A DNA stretch of 64,000 nucleotides, taken from the NCBI GenBank assembly GCA_947451525.1, contig CANFZM010000005.1, forward strand, positions 62,001 to 126,000. The letters are read 5' to 3'. The position numbers and the translations under genes are program-made. The notes under the pieces are model-generated. The model worked only from the letters and a program-made list of their open reading frames with translations. It made no database searches and was not told the DNA's origin. This document shows, piece after piece, positions 1-7,095 of this stretch. This DNA comes from Flavobacteriaceae bacterium (GTDB taxonomy: Bacteria > Bacteroidota > Bacteroidia > Flavobacteriales > Flavobacteriaceae). Position 1 is the first letter of the stretch; the number at the start of each line of letters is the position of its first letter.

Positions 1-1003
1 GGTAAGCAAAAATATTCTTGGAACTTCTTACATACAGATTTCCGTCGGAAGAGAAATCCGTTCCGCTAAGCGCCAAGTATTGTCCTGAATTTAAAGTTGT
101 AGTGGGAGTAGCACTTCCGTTTAGGTAAATTTCGGTATTGTTTGAATCGGCTATTAATAGCGGTCTTTCGGTTACATCTACTCCAGAACCTTTTACAAAA
201 ATATATTCCATTCCAGTTCTTTCTGCAGAAACTATTTGATCTATTCCTAAATCTAGATTGGTAGTAGTACCGTTACTTCCTGCAAAAGAGCCGCAATTTA
301 CCGCAATTGGTTTATCGGAAGTAATTGAAGCACCAATTAAACCGTCTTTGTTCGCAATAGTTGGTCCCACTACCGCTATAGCAAAACTTTGTCCAGCATT
401 TAGTGTGATGTTAGAAGGATTGCTTCCTGCTGCAGTATTATTAATAAGTTGCACACCAGGTTTAATATCCGCAAAGGAAATGGTAGTATTATTTTCTGTT
501 GCCAATATTGTAGCAAAAGTATAATGATTGGAAGTAGTGGAGGGCGCGCCAGTATTAATAAAGGCACCAATTCTGAAATGAGTTCCAAGAGCAGCGCTAC
601 CTTTAGATACTAAGCCACCAGCCTGATTGTTTTGTGTGGTAGAAGTTAATCTAACATTGGCATAAACTAAATCTTGTGCATTAATGATGTATCCTTTGTT
701 GCTTTTTATGGTATTTACATCACTTTTAGAAATTAATAATTGGGTGTCAAATCCCGAACCAATGTTATATACATAGGGTGCATCTCTACTTACCGATCCT
801 GAAATAGATGCTCCTCCAATTTCTTGAATAACAAAACTTACAGGCGTTACACTTGGACAGGAAATGTAAATATATTGTCCTTGAGGGTCTTGACTATCCG
901 AGTTGGACAATGGCGGAATATAATGTGTTTTACTAAATTGCGAATTACAATTTATTGAAAACAATGCGATAAGTAATATATATAGAAGTAGGGTCTTTTT
1001 CAT
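1..1003 (-). CDS. Large secreted surface protein, N-terminal part only (IgGFc-binding-like domain)
   Basis: An open frame of 334 codons runs from an ATG at 1003 to the window edge without a stop, so the gene is truncated by the window. It opens with MKKTLLLYILLIALFSINC, a hydrophobic Sec signal peptide, followed by a segment with QFSKTHYIPPLS, a start I associate with Bacteroidota surface proteins that carry an IgGFc-binding-like N-terminal domain. The rest is Ser/Thr/Asn/Gly-rich beta-type sequence with repeated phrases such as SDKPIAVNCGSFAG. Proteins of this kind in Flavobacterium are often very large and end in a type IX secretion (gliding-associated) sorting domain; that end is not visible here, so the sorting route is an inference. 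The signal peptide and reading frame are directly seen; the domain name is from memory of the family. Confidence 0.72.
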   Translation of the reverse strand, partial: MKKTLLLYILLIALFSINCNSQFSKTHYIPPLSNSDSQDPQGQYIYISCPSVTPVSFVIQEIGGASISGSVSRDAPYVYNIGSGFDTQLLISKSDVNTIKSNKGYIINAQDLVYANVRLTSTTQNNQAGGLVSKGSAALGTHFRIGAFINTGAPSTTSNHYTFATILATENNTTISFADIKPGVQLINNTAAGSNPSNITLNAGQSFAIAVVGPTIANKDGLIGASITSDKPIAVNCGSFAGSNGTTTNLDLGIDQIVSAERTGMEYIFVKGSGVDVTERPLLIADSNNTEIYLNGSATPTTTLNSGQYLALSGTDFSSDGNLYVRSSKNIFAY

Positions 1004-1089
1004 GGGCATAAAAGTACTATTTTTTTTAAATATCTTTTAATAGAAAAATATCCTTTAACATTTGTTTCTATTTGAAATTAGACAATAAA

Positions 1090-1137
1090 AAAAGTAAGAC
1101 CTAAAAAACTGATTATAGTTTAATAGGTCTTACTTTT
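1090..1137 (-). terminator. Rho-independent terminator of the ABC exporter pair
   Basis: Perfect 14-bp inverted repeat (AAAAGTAAGACCTA and its complement) around a 20-nt loop. Read on the minus strand it follows the permease stop by about 50 nt and ends in a run of seven T. Confidence 0.85.
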
Positions 1138-1184
1138 AAAATTTAAAAACAACAGAAAAGAGTTGTTGGTTAAGTCTTTAAATA

Positions 1185-2000
1185 CTATAAATCTCTTTTT
1201 TTCAAAAGTAAATAAGAGGAGTAAACGAAAATTGCAGTCCAAGTTAAAACGATAAGAATGGTTGTGAAATGCACATCATAATCTTTTACGTTTACAATTC
1301 CAATTTGGGAATTGATGGTTTTAATTGCCGATAGTTTAGTAAAAGGCTCAATTAAAAGTTGCGACATCGATTCTAAAGGTAAAAATCTACTTACAGAACT
1401 TGTAAAACCATATTTAGAATATACTAGAAGGCATTCAATAAGAAACCAAAGAAACAGAAATCCTAAAGCAAAAGCCGAACGTTTAATAAGGATTCCTACA
1501 AATAAACAGAAGGAGAAAAATCCAACTAGATTTACAAAATAGGCTAGTAAATACTCCATTCTAGAGAAAATAATTCCCACTTCGTTATAAGAAGAAAAAA
1601 ACAATCCTAGAATTAAGGATATTAGAAATACAAAAACCGTAGAAACTACTGAAAATGCTACTACTGTAAGGAATTTAGAAGCAATAAATTCTTGCTTGCT
1701 CATACCGTCTATTAAGTTTTGTTTCAAAGTGCCATAACTGTATTCGTTAGACATCATCGATACAATAATTACTGCAAAAAACACTTTGGCAAACACAGCA
1801 ATAAAAGAATTGAAATGCCAAATAAAAGGAAAGTTGAAAACGCCTTGATCGGCAATATTAATGTGAATTGGACCTACGTCAAATTTTATGGAAGCCACCA
1901 ACGCAATTAAACTTAGTAATCCGAAGTAAGTAATGGTTAATACTTTGCTGGCTCTGTTTTTCCAGATTTTTTGTAATTCTATAGAGAGTAATCGTTTCAT
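1185..2000 (-). CDS. ABC transporter permease (ABC-2 type)
   Basis: A 271-residue integral membrane protein with about six hydrophobic segments: one near residues 20-38, one near 66-84, and four between 110 and 265. The first starts after a basic cytoplasmic N-terminus (LLSIELQKIWKNRASK), the usual ABC-2 permease layout. The segment MMSNEYSYGTLKQNLIDGMSK resembles the conserved cytoplasmic coupling loop of this family, in which ExxxGT-like sequences recur. It lies 33 nt downstream of the ATPase gene on the same strand, so the two form an operon and probably a single exporter. Substrate cannot be told from sequence; family members export antibiotics, lipids or peptides, or support gliding (GldF). 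It is too short to be the fused GldFG form. Confidence 0.85.
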   Translation of the reverse strand: MKRLLSIELQKIWKNRASKVLTITYFGLLSLIALVASIKFDVGPIHINIADQGVFNFPFIWHFNSFIAVFAKVFFAVIIVSMMSNEYSYGTLKQNLIDGMSKQEFIASKFLTVVAFSVVSTVFVFLISLILGLFFSSYNEVGIIFSRMEYLLAYFVNLVGFFSFCLFVGILIKRSAFALGFLFLWFLIECLLVYSKYGFTSSVSRFLPLESMSQLLIEPFTKLSAIKTINSQIGIVNVKDYDVHFTTILIVLTWTAIFVYSSYLLLKKRDL

Positions 2001-2033
2001 TTTTTTAGTTTTAGAATAAGGAGTTCTTCGTTT

Positions 2034-2927
2034 TTATTTACCTGTTAATTGTAAAAAATGGTCTTCTAAACTGTTTTTACGTTGCACCAAATGGCTGAGA
2101 TAGATAGATTTGTCCGTCAAAAATTGGTTTAAAAGAGCGGTATCTATATCGGTTTTCGAATAGATTTCTACTTTACCATCTGTTTCTACAATTCGGTCAA
2201 TAAGAGGATAGTTTTCTAGTGCTGCAATTAATACTTTAGTATCGGCTGCTTGCACTTCAATATAGCCATTTCCAGACGCCATTCCTGCCACCGTTCCAGA
2301 ATATAAAATTTCTCCTTTGCGCAAGACCACAACATGAGAACATACTTTTTCAACTTCATCCAATAAATGCGACGCCAATAAAATGGTAGTTCCTTGGCTT
2401 GCAATGTGCTTGATAATATCTCTAATTTGATGAATTCCTTGTGGATCTAAACCATTAGTTGGCTCGTCTAAAATCAATATTTCAGGATCGTTCAACAATG
2501 CCGAGGCTATTGCCAATCGTTGTTTCATCCCTAAAGAAAAGGTGTTGAACTTGCTGTCTTTTCGTTCTAGCAAACCAACAACTTCTAGTTTTTCGGTAAC
2601 TTTAGAGTAATTGATGCCTTTAATTTTGCAAACTAATTTCAAATTTTCCTCAGCCGTCATGTAAGGATAAAAATTTGGTCGCTCAATAATAGCACCAACT
2701 TTTTTCAAGGCTTCGTGCGTTTCCATAGCGCCATCAAACCAAGAATATTCTCCAGAAGTTTTATTAACAACATTTAATACAATTCCTAAAGTAGTAGATT
2801 TTCCGCTGCCATTAGGGCCAAGTATGCCATAGACATTGCCTTTTAGTATTTCAAAAGATACGTTATTCACAGCATGTACTTTGCCGTAACGCTTGTGCAG
2901 ATTTTTTATTGATAGTATTGTTTCCAA
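2034..2927 (-). CDS. ABC transporter ATP-binding protein
   Basis: A 297-residue nucleotide-binding subunit with every motif in place: Walker A GPNGSGKST (37-45), ABC signature SLGMKQR (131-137), Walker B LILDEPTNGLD (151-161) and the switch histidine in ASHLLDEVE. The C-terminal 80 residues form the extra domain common in CcmA/DrrA-type exporters. It is the first gene of a two-gene minus-strand operon with the ABC-2 permease. It powers export of an unknown substrate across the inner membrane. A GldA-type role in gliding motility is possible but cannot be separated from other DrrA-like ATPases on sequence alone. Confidence 0.93.
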   Translation of the reverse strand: METILSIKNLHKRYGKVHAVNNVSFEILKGNVYGILGPNGSGKSTTLGIVLNVVNKTSGEYSWFDGAMETHEALKKVGAIIERPNFYPYMTAEENLKLVCKIKGINYSKVTEKLEVVGLLERKDSKFNTFSLGMKQRLAIASALLNDPEILILDEPTNGLDPQGIHQIRDIIKHIASQGTTILLASHLLDEVEKVCSHVVVLRKGEILYSGTVAGMASGNGYIEVQAADTKVLIAALENYPLIDRIVETDGKVEIYSKTDIDTALLNQFLTDKSIYLSHLVQRKNSLEDHFLQLTGK

Positions 2928-3083
2928 GGGATATTATTTTAAAAGTAAGACGAGTAAGCGAGGAAATTGTTACTTGATTTTTTGAAATAAAATAAAAGTA
3001 GGAAATTATTATGTAAAAAACACTATTATTGTATAACAATAATTAGGACTGAAATTTTGTAAATTTATTTTAGGACGATACAT

Positions 3084-3671
3084 ATGAAAAAAATATTTTT
3101 TTTAGTATTTATTATGCTTTATTCTTGTAATTGCAGACAGGTTGATTTAAAGGATAGTGAAAAAGAATGGTTAAATCCGTATAAAAGAGGCGATATTTTA
3201 GTTTTTAAAAGCAATAGAGGGAATGTTGATACATTATTTGTCACAGAAAAAAATGAGTTTTTCACAAATGAATATTGTGAATGGTTTACTATAGGAAATA
3301 CACAAAATCAGGGAATAAATATTGATTTAAAATCAAATATTTGTCATAATGAATCATACTGTGAGAGTGAAATTTCAATAATTAAAAGTAACATTGATAA
3401 AGAAACTGCTCCATTCTTCAGAATATTTGGACTTGAATTTTCTGATGTTATTTCTAAATTAATTAAGCAAAAAGTTGTATTATCAACTACTGGAAAAATT
3501 TATAATAATTCTTATTTATTTCAGAGTGAAGTAAATGCCAATAACTATGGAAATAATTATTTGAAATCATTCTTTTGGGATAAAAAAGATGGATTGATAA
3601 AATATGAAAGTAATGATGGTGAAATATTTGAAATAAGTAGTAATACCCCCAGCTGGCGCCAGCAGAAATAA
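3084..3671 (+). CDS. Putative lipoprotein of unknown function
   Basis: A 195-residue protein beginning MKKIFFLVFIMLYSC. The LYSC tetrapeptide is a good lipobox, with Cys15 as the likely lipidated residue, so it is probably an exported lipoprotein. The rest is mixed alpha/beta sequence with several cysteines (Cys17, and others in NEYCEWF and ICHNESYCESE); I do not recognise the family. The last ten residues (NTPSWRQQK and stop) are encoded by a GC-rich repeat module that starts near 3646, so the native C-terminus has probably been replaced or extended by an insertion. It is a solitary gene next to a toxin-antitoxin pair, in what looks like a small accessory patch. Confidence 0.7.
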   Translation: MKKIFFLVFIMLYSCNCRQVDLKDSEKEWLNPYKRGDILVFKSNRGNVDTLFVTEKNEFFTNEYCEWFTIGNTQNQGINIDLKSNICHNESYCESEISIIKSNIDKETAPFFRIFGLEFSDVISKLIKQKVVLSTTGKIYNNSYLFQSEVNANNYGNNYLKSFFWDKKDGLIKYESNDGEIFEISSNTPSWRQQK

Positions 3672-3740
3672 CACGAATCTCCCAGCTACGCGAAGAGTGT
3701 AGCTTGCTCTTCGATGGTCTCCCGACCTCGAAGCAAATAA
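3646..3740. repeat. GC-rich structured module overlapping the end of a lipoprotein gene
   Basis: About 95 bp that are visibly GC-richer than their surroundings. It contains a perfect 12-bp palindrome GCTGGCGCCAGC (3652-3663) and a 7-bp stem, CGAAGAG (3691-3697) with CTCTTCG (3707-3713). It supplies the last codons and stop of the upstream gene. No open frame of its own is apparent. It looks like a mobile or dispersed structured element; copies elsewhere in the genome cannot be checked here. Confidence 0.55.
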
Positions 3741-3752
3741 TAAAGGTTTTTA

Positions 3753-3780
3753 AAAAAAATGAGGCAATTGCCTTTTTTTT
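3753..3780. terminator. Bidirectional terminator between lipoprotein and toxin genes
   Basis: The palindrome AGGCAATTGCCT (3762-3773) is flanked by an A-run on the left and a T-run on the right, so it has the terminator shape in both directions. On the minus strand it lies directly after the toxin stop codon. Confidence 0.65.
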
Positions 3781-4112
3781 TATTCTAATCCTAAACTTTC
3801 AATCATCATTTTGAGTTCGTTGTTGCTTATATCTTCCTGTTCCCCTTTGTCGTAGATAGAGAGTAAGAAAACGGTTTCTTGGTTGATATATACATAGGTT
3901 ATCACTCTAGAGCCACCGCTTTTTCCTTTATTCTTACTAGTAATTGCCATGCGTATTTTGTAGCAATGTTTAATTATTTCATCACCCATAGTAGGGTTTT
4001 TTTCTAACTGTTCGCCAAGTTCTCCAATATCTGCTTTAATAGAACGATGCTTTTTAGCAAGTCTTTTTAGTTCTCTATCAAATGTATGGGTAGAAACAAT
4101 TTTATAACTCAT
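3780..4112 (-). CDS. Type II toxin, RelE/ParE superfamily
   Basis: A 110-residue basic protein of RelE/ParE-fold size. The N-terminal THTFDRELKRLAKKH is the usual F-x-R-x-x-K-x-L-x-K opening of RelE-like mRNA interferases, and the later segments KIRMAITSKNKGKSGGSR and VFLLSIYDKGEQ match the Bacteroidota subgroup that carries a KGKSGG(A/S)R motif. Its start overlaps the end of the antitoxin gene by 11 bp, so the two are translationally coupled. Family members usually cleave mRNA at the ribosome or, for ParE, poison gyrase; which applies here cannot be told. Confidence 0.85.
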   Translation of the reverse strand: MSYKIVSTHTFDRELKRLAKKHRSIKADIGELGEQLEKNPTMGDEIIKHCYKIRMAITSKNKGKSGGSRVITYVYINQETVFLLSIYDKGEQEDISNNELKMMIESLGLE

Positions 4113-4335
4113 TCAATAATTCCTTTAAAGATTTTGCTTTTATTTTTCCTTCTTTTATCAATTTTACTTCTTCAATAGCTTCTTTTATTCCAGCTAAAAC
4201 TTCGGCTTTCGTTGGTTCTGGTTCTTCCCACGCTTGCAGGTTTTGGTATTCTTCTTTCATAATTTCCCAATCGTCCATAGGTATAAAAACCCCTGCAGGT
4301 TTTCCGTTTCCACCGTGTATAATTTGTAAACTCAT
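4102..4335 (-). CDS. Antitoxin of a RelE/ParE-type pair
   Basis: A 77-residue acidic protein that precedes and overlaps the toxin gene. I chose the internal ATG giving MSLQIIHGGNGKPAGVFIP, because Bacteroidota antitoxins of this type begin with a short beta strand followed by GKPAGVFIPMDDWE; an in-frame ATG 12 codons upstream (4371) is possible but adds only a basic stretch. The C-terminal half (EEAIEEVKLIKEGKIKAKSLKELL type sequence) is helical and charged, as expected of the toxin-wrapping segment. It should neutralise the toxin and, as complex, repress its own promoter. Confidence 0.8.
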   Translation of the reverse strand: MSLQIIHGGNGKPAGVFIPMDDWEIMKEEYQNLQAWEEPEPTKAEVLAGIKEAIEEVKLIKEGKIKAKSLKELLNEL

Positions 4336-4449
4336 GATGTTTTTATTTAGCGGTTTGTATCTTTTTTTCAAAGAAATTCTAAAACTTGTTTTTTGTCAGT
4401 AATCCAATTCTTATTAAGAAAAATTTCTTAGACTGCTTTGATTTTTAAA

Positions 4450-4478
4450 ACTCCCCAACTGAAATACAATTGAGGAGT
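4450..4478 (-). terminator. Terminator of the 36-residue Lys-rich protein gene
   Basis: On the minus strand ACTCCTCAATTG pairs with CAGTTGGGGAGT around a five-base loop (12 bp including two G-U pairs), directly followed by TTTTAAAAAT. Confidence 0.75.
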
Positions 4479-4484
4479 ACTGTT

Positions 4485-4595
4485 TTAATCTCTTTTAGGA
4501 GTATTTTTTTTTATTCTTTTTTCTTCCTTCTTCTCTTTTGCAGTTTTAAGAGGTTCCTTTTTTTCTGTTTTCTTTGCGTCTTGACTTTTTGCCAT
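4485..4595 (-). CDS. Small Lys-rich basic protein (36 aa)
   Basis: A complete small gene: ATG at 4595, 36 codons, TAA, then a clean hairpin terminator 6 nt later. The product begins MAKSQDAKKTEKKEPLKTAK and is more than a third lysine, with many Glu and no hydrophobic core, so it is probably disordered. I believe similar MAKSQDAKK-type peptides occur in other Flavobacteriaceae, which, with the terminator, argues for a real gene. Function unknown; high basic charge would allow nucleic-acid or ribosome binding, but that is inference. Confidence 0.7.
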   Translation of the reverse strand: MAKSQDAKKTEKKEPLKTAKEKKEEKRIKKNTPKRD

Positions 4596-4777
4596 GGTTA
4601 GTATTTTTTATAAATTGCTAATAGGTAAATATAAATATTATTTTTAAAAAATACTATAACTCGTATATTTTTTTATTTTTATGGGTGATTTAAAATTTAG
4701 AAACTTTAAATCAATTTCCCTTTTTATCTACTTTTTAATCAAGATTTTTAATTATTTTAGCATTTCAAATTACGATT

Positions 4778-5635
4778 ATGATTTCTGAAATACAATTTCA
4801 AAACGAACTCCAATTAATTATCCAAAATGCTATTCGCGAAGATGTAGGCGATGGCGATCATTCTTCTTTGGCTTGTATTCCTGCTTCGGCAGAAGGGAAA
4901 GCCAAACTATTAGTGAAAGATACCGGAATTATTGCCGGAGTAGCATTTGCAAAAATGATTTTTAATTTTGTGGATGCTAATTTAGTAGTTGAAACTCTTA
5001 TTCAAGATGGTGCTTCGGTTACACATGGCGACGTAGTTTTTTATGTTTCCGGAAGTTCCCAATCTATATTGAAAGCCGAGCGTTTGGTACTTAATTCGAT
5101 GCAACGAATGAGCGCTATCGCTACAAAAACCAAAAAGTACGTTGATATTCTACAAGGTACCAATACTAAAATTTTAGATACTAGAAAAACCACTCCAGGA
5201 TTTCGTGCTTGCGAAAAATGGGCGGTGACCATTGGTGGTGGCGAAAACCATCGTTTTGCTTTGTACGATATGATTATGCTAAAGGATAACCATATTGATT
5301 TTGCTGGTGGAATTACCAATGCAATAACCAAAACCAAACAATATTTGAAGTCCAATAACAAGGATTTAAAAATAATTGTAGAGGCTAGAAATCTAGATGA
5401 AATAAAAGAAATCCTTCAAAACGATGGGGTTTATAGAATACTGATTGACAACTTTAATTTTGAAGACACTAAAACGGCTGTTGCCTTAATAGGTAACCAA
5501 TGTCTTACAGAATCCTCAGGGAATATCAATGAAAACACCATTCGGGAGTATGCAGAATGCGGAGTGAATTATATTTCTTCTGGCGCGTTAACCCATTCGG
5601 TTTATAATATGGATTTGAGTTTGAAAGCGATTTAA
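4778..5635 (+). CDS. nadC: Nicotinate-nucleotide pyrophosphorylase (carboxylating)
   Basis: A 285-residue quinolinate phosphoribosyltransferase, full family length. It converts quinolinate and PRPP to nicotinate mononucleotide, CO2 and PPi in de novo NAD synthesis. Signature stretches are present: DTRKTTPGFR (134-143), GGGENHRF (153-160) and MLKDNH (167-172), which bind quinolinate and PRPP, and the acidic VEAR (near 201) and LIDN metal/phosphate site later on. Cytosolic. It is followed 33 nt downstream by the YihY-family gene on the same strand; the other nad genes are not in this window. Confidence 0.97.
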   Translation: MISEIQFQNELQLIIQNAIREDVGDGDHSSLACIPASAEGKAKLLVKDTGIIAGVAFAKMIFNFVDANLVVETLIQDGASVTHGDVVFYVSGSSQSILKAERLVLNSMQRMSAIATKTKKYVDILQGTNTKILDTRKTTPGFRACEKWAVTIGGGENHRFALYDMIMLKDNHIDFAGGITNAITKTKQYLKSNNKDLKIIVEARNLDEIKEILQNDGVYRILIDNFNFEDTKTAVALIGNQCLTESSGNINENTIREYAECGVNYISSGALTHSVYNMDLSLKAI

Positions 5636-5668
5636 TTAGAATACTATATCCTTTTTCGAAATAAAAAT

Positions 5669-6625
5669 ATGAGTATAGAAATTGAAGATAAATTAATGAA
5701 AATTCCGGTAGTGAGGCAATTAGTCATGCTAGGTAAATCTATTAAATTACCTTGGTTACACGGCTTATCGTTTTACGATTTATTGGAACTTTACATCATC
5801 GGAATTGTAGAAGGTGCGGTTTCTTATCGTGCTACAGCCATTGCGTTTAGTTTTTTTATGGCACTGTTTCCGTTTGCTTTATTTATTTTGAATTTGATTC
5901 CTTACATTCCGATAGTTGGATTTCAAGAGGATTTTATGAATTTTGTGCACCAAAGCTTGCCACCAACCACTTTTGATGCTGTTGCTAAAATTATAAACGA
6001 TATCTTACATAATAGTCATTCGGGCTTATTATCTACAGGTTTTTTTATGGCTATTTTCCTTATGGCGAATGGTGTGAATGCGATTCTTGGAGGTTTTGAA
6101 AGTTCGCATCACGTAACTTTAAAGCGCAAATATTTCAGACAATATTTCATCTCTTTGGGATTGTCAATCATACTTTCGTTAATTTTGATAATTACCGTTG
6201 CAGCCATCGTAATATTTGAAGTTTTTATTCAAAAAACAAAAATTCAAGATGTGTTGTCCGATAATATTCCATTAATAGAAATGGGAAGGTATGCCTTTGT
6301 GGTTTTGATGATTCTTATAACAACTTCCTTATTGTTTAAATTCGGAACAAAACAAGATAGAAAACGCTCTTTTATTTCTATAGGATCTGTATTTACTACA
6401 CTATTAACCATTATCACTTCTTACTTTTTCGGAATTTGGGTTCTTAAATTTTCAAAATATAATGAGTTGTATGGCTCCATCGGAACCTTATTAATTGTAA
6501 TGTTTTTTATATGGATTAACAGTATGATTTTGCTTTTAGGATTCGAACTAAATGCGACTATTTATAGGTTGCGTATGCAAGAAGAAAGCAAAGATCTAAA
6601 AAACATTTCTACTTATGATCAATAA
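5669..6625 (+). CDS. YihY/BrkB-family inner membrane protein
   Basis: A 318-residue membrane protein with about six hydrophobic segments. The family hallmarks are visible: YRATAIAFSFFMALFPFALF in the first membrane segment after a short cytoplasmic arm, FESSHHV before the second half, and a final WINSMILLLGFELNA. Family members (YihY, BrkB) are of uncertain function; transporter or envelope roles have been proposed, and the old annotation as ribonuclease BN is wrong for them. Its stop overlaps the start of the DUF2147 gene by 11 bp, so the two are coupled. Confidence 0.9.
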   Translation: MSIEIEDKLMKIPVVRQLVMLGKSIKLPWLHGLSFYDLLELYIIGIVEGAVSYRATAIAFSFFMALFPFALFILNLIPYIPIVGFQEDFMNFVHQSLPPTTFDAVAKIINDILHNSHSGLLSTGFFMAIFLMANGVNAILGGFESSHHVTLKRKYFRQYFISLGLSIILSLILIITVAAIVIFEVFIQKTKIQDVLSDNIPLIEMGRYAFVVLMILITTSLLFKFGTKQDRKRSFISIGSVFTTLLTIITSYFFGIWVLKFSKYNELYGSIGTLLIVMFFIWINSMILLLGFELNATIYRLRMQEESKDLKNISTYDQ

Positions 6626-7043
6626 AAAATTAGTCCTAATTTTCTTTTTTTTTGCAATTCAATTGTCTTTTTCACAATCGGTTTTAGGAAGGTGGAAAAC
6701 TGTGGATGATGAAACCAAAAAAGAAAAAGGAATTGTAGAAATTTATGAAAAAGACGGTAAGATTTATGGCAAAGTAGTAGAAATTTTAGAACCACAACAT
6801 CGAAATAGAAAATGTATTTTGTGTGAAGGATTCGATAAAGACAAACCAATTTTAGGAATAACTTTTATTAAAGGATTAACTAAAGACGGAGCCGAATATA
6901 GCGGAGGTAAAATCTTAGATCCTAAAAACGGAAAACTTTACAAATGTTACATTACATTAGAATCTAAAGACAAACTAAAGGTTAGAGGATATATAGGAAT
7001 TTCACTTTTTGGAAGAACCCAATATTGGTATCGAGTAAAATAA
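6615..7043 (+). CDS. DUF2147 secreted protein
   Basis: A 142-residue protein with an N-terminal signal peptide (MINKKLVLIFFFFAIQLSFSQ, cleavage after SFS or SFSQ). The mature part matches DUF2147: VLGRWKTVDDE at its start, GKIYGKVVEIL, the paired cysteines in CILCEG, and a closing GRTQYWYRV. These are small lipocalin-like beta-barrel periplasmic proteins of unknown role, common in Bacteroidota and Proteobacteria. It overlaps the preceding YihY-family gene by 11 bp. Confidence 0.88.
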   Translation: MINKKLVLIFFFFAIQLSFSQSVLGRWKTVDDETKKEKGIVEIYEKDGKIYGKVVEILEPQHRNRKCILCEGFDKDKPILGITFIKGLTKDGAEYSGGKILDPKNGKLYKCYITLESKDKLKVRGYIGISLFGRTQYWYRVK

Positions 7044-7095
7044 TTTATTTGAGTTGCAAAACCCAAAACCCAAAACCATCAACAATAAACTTAAA

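Noticed and set aside
2034..2927. GldA gliding-motility ATPase
   Set aside because: It resembles GldA as well as other DrrA-like ATPases; no gldFG genes are adjacent, so the name is not justified.
5041..5361. A 106-codon antisense frame within nadC
   Set aside because: The sense frame has every nadC motif; the antisense one has no recognised features.
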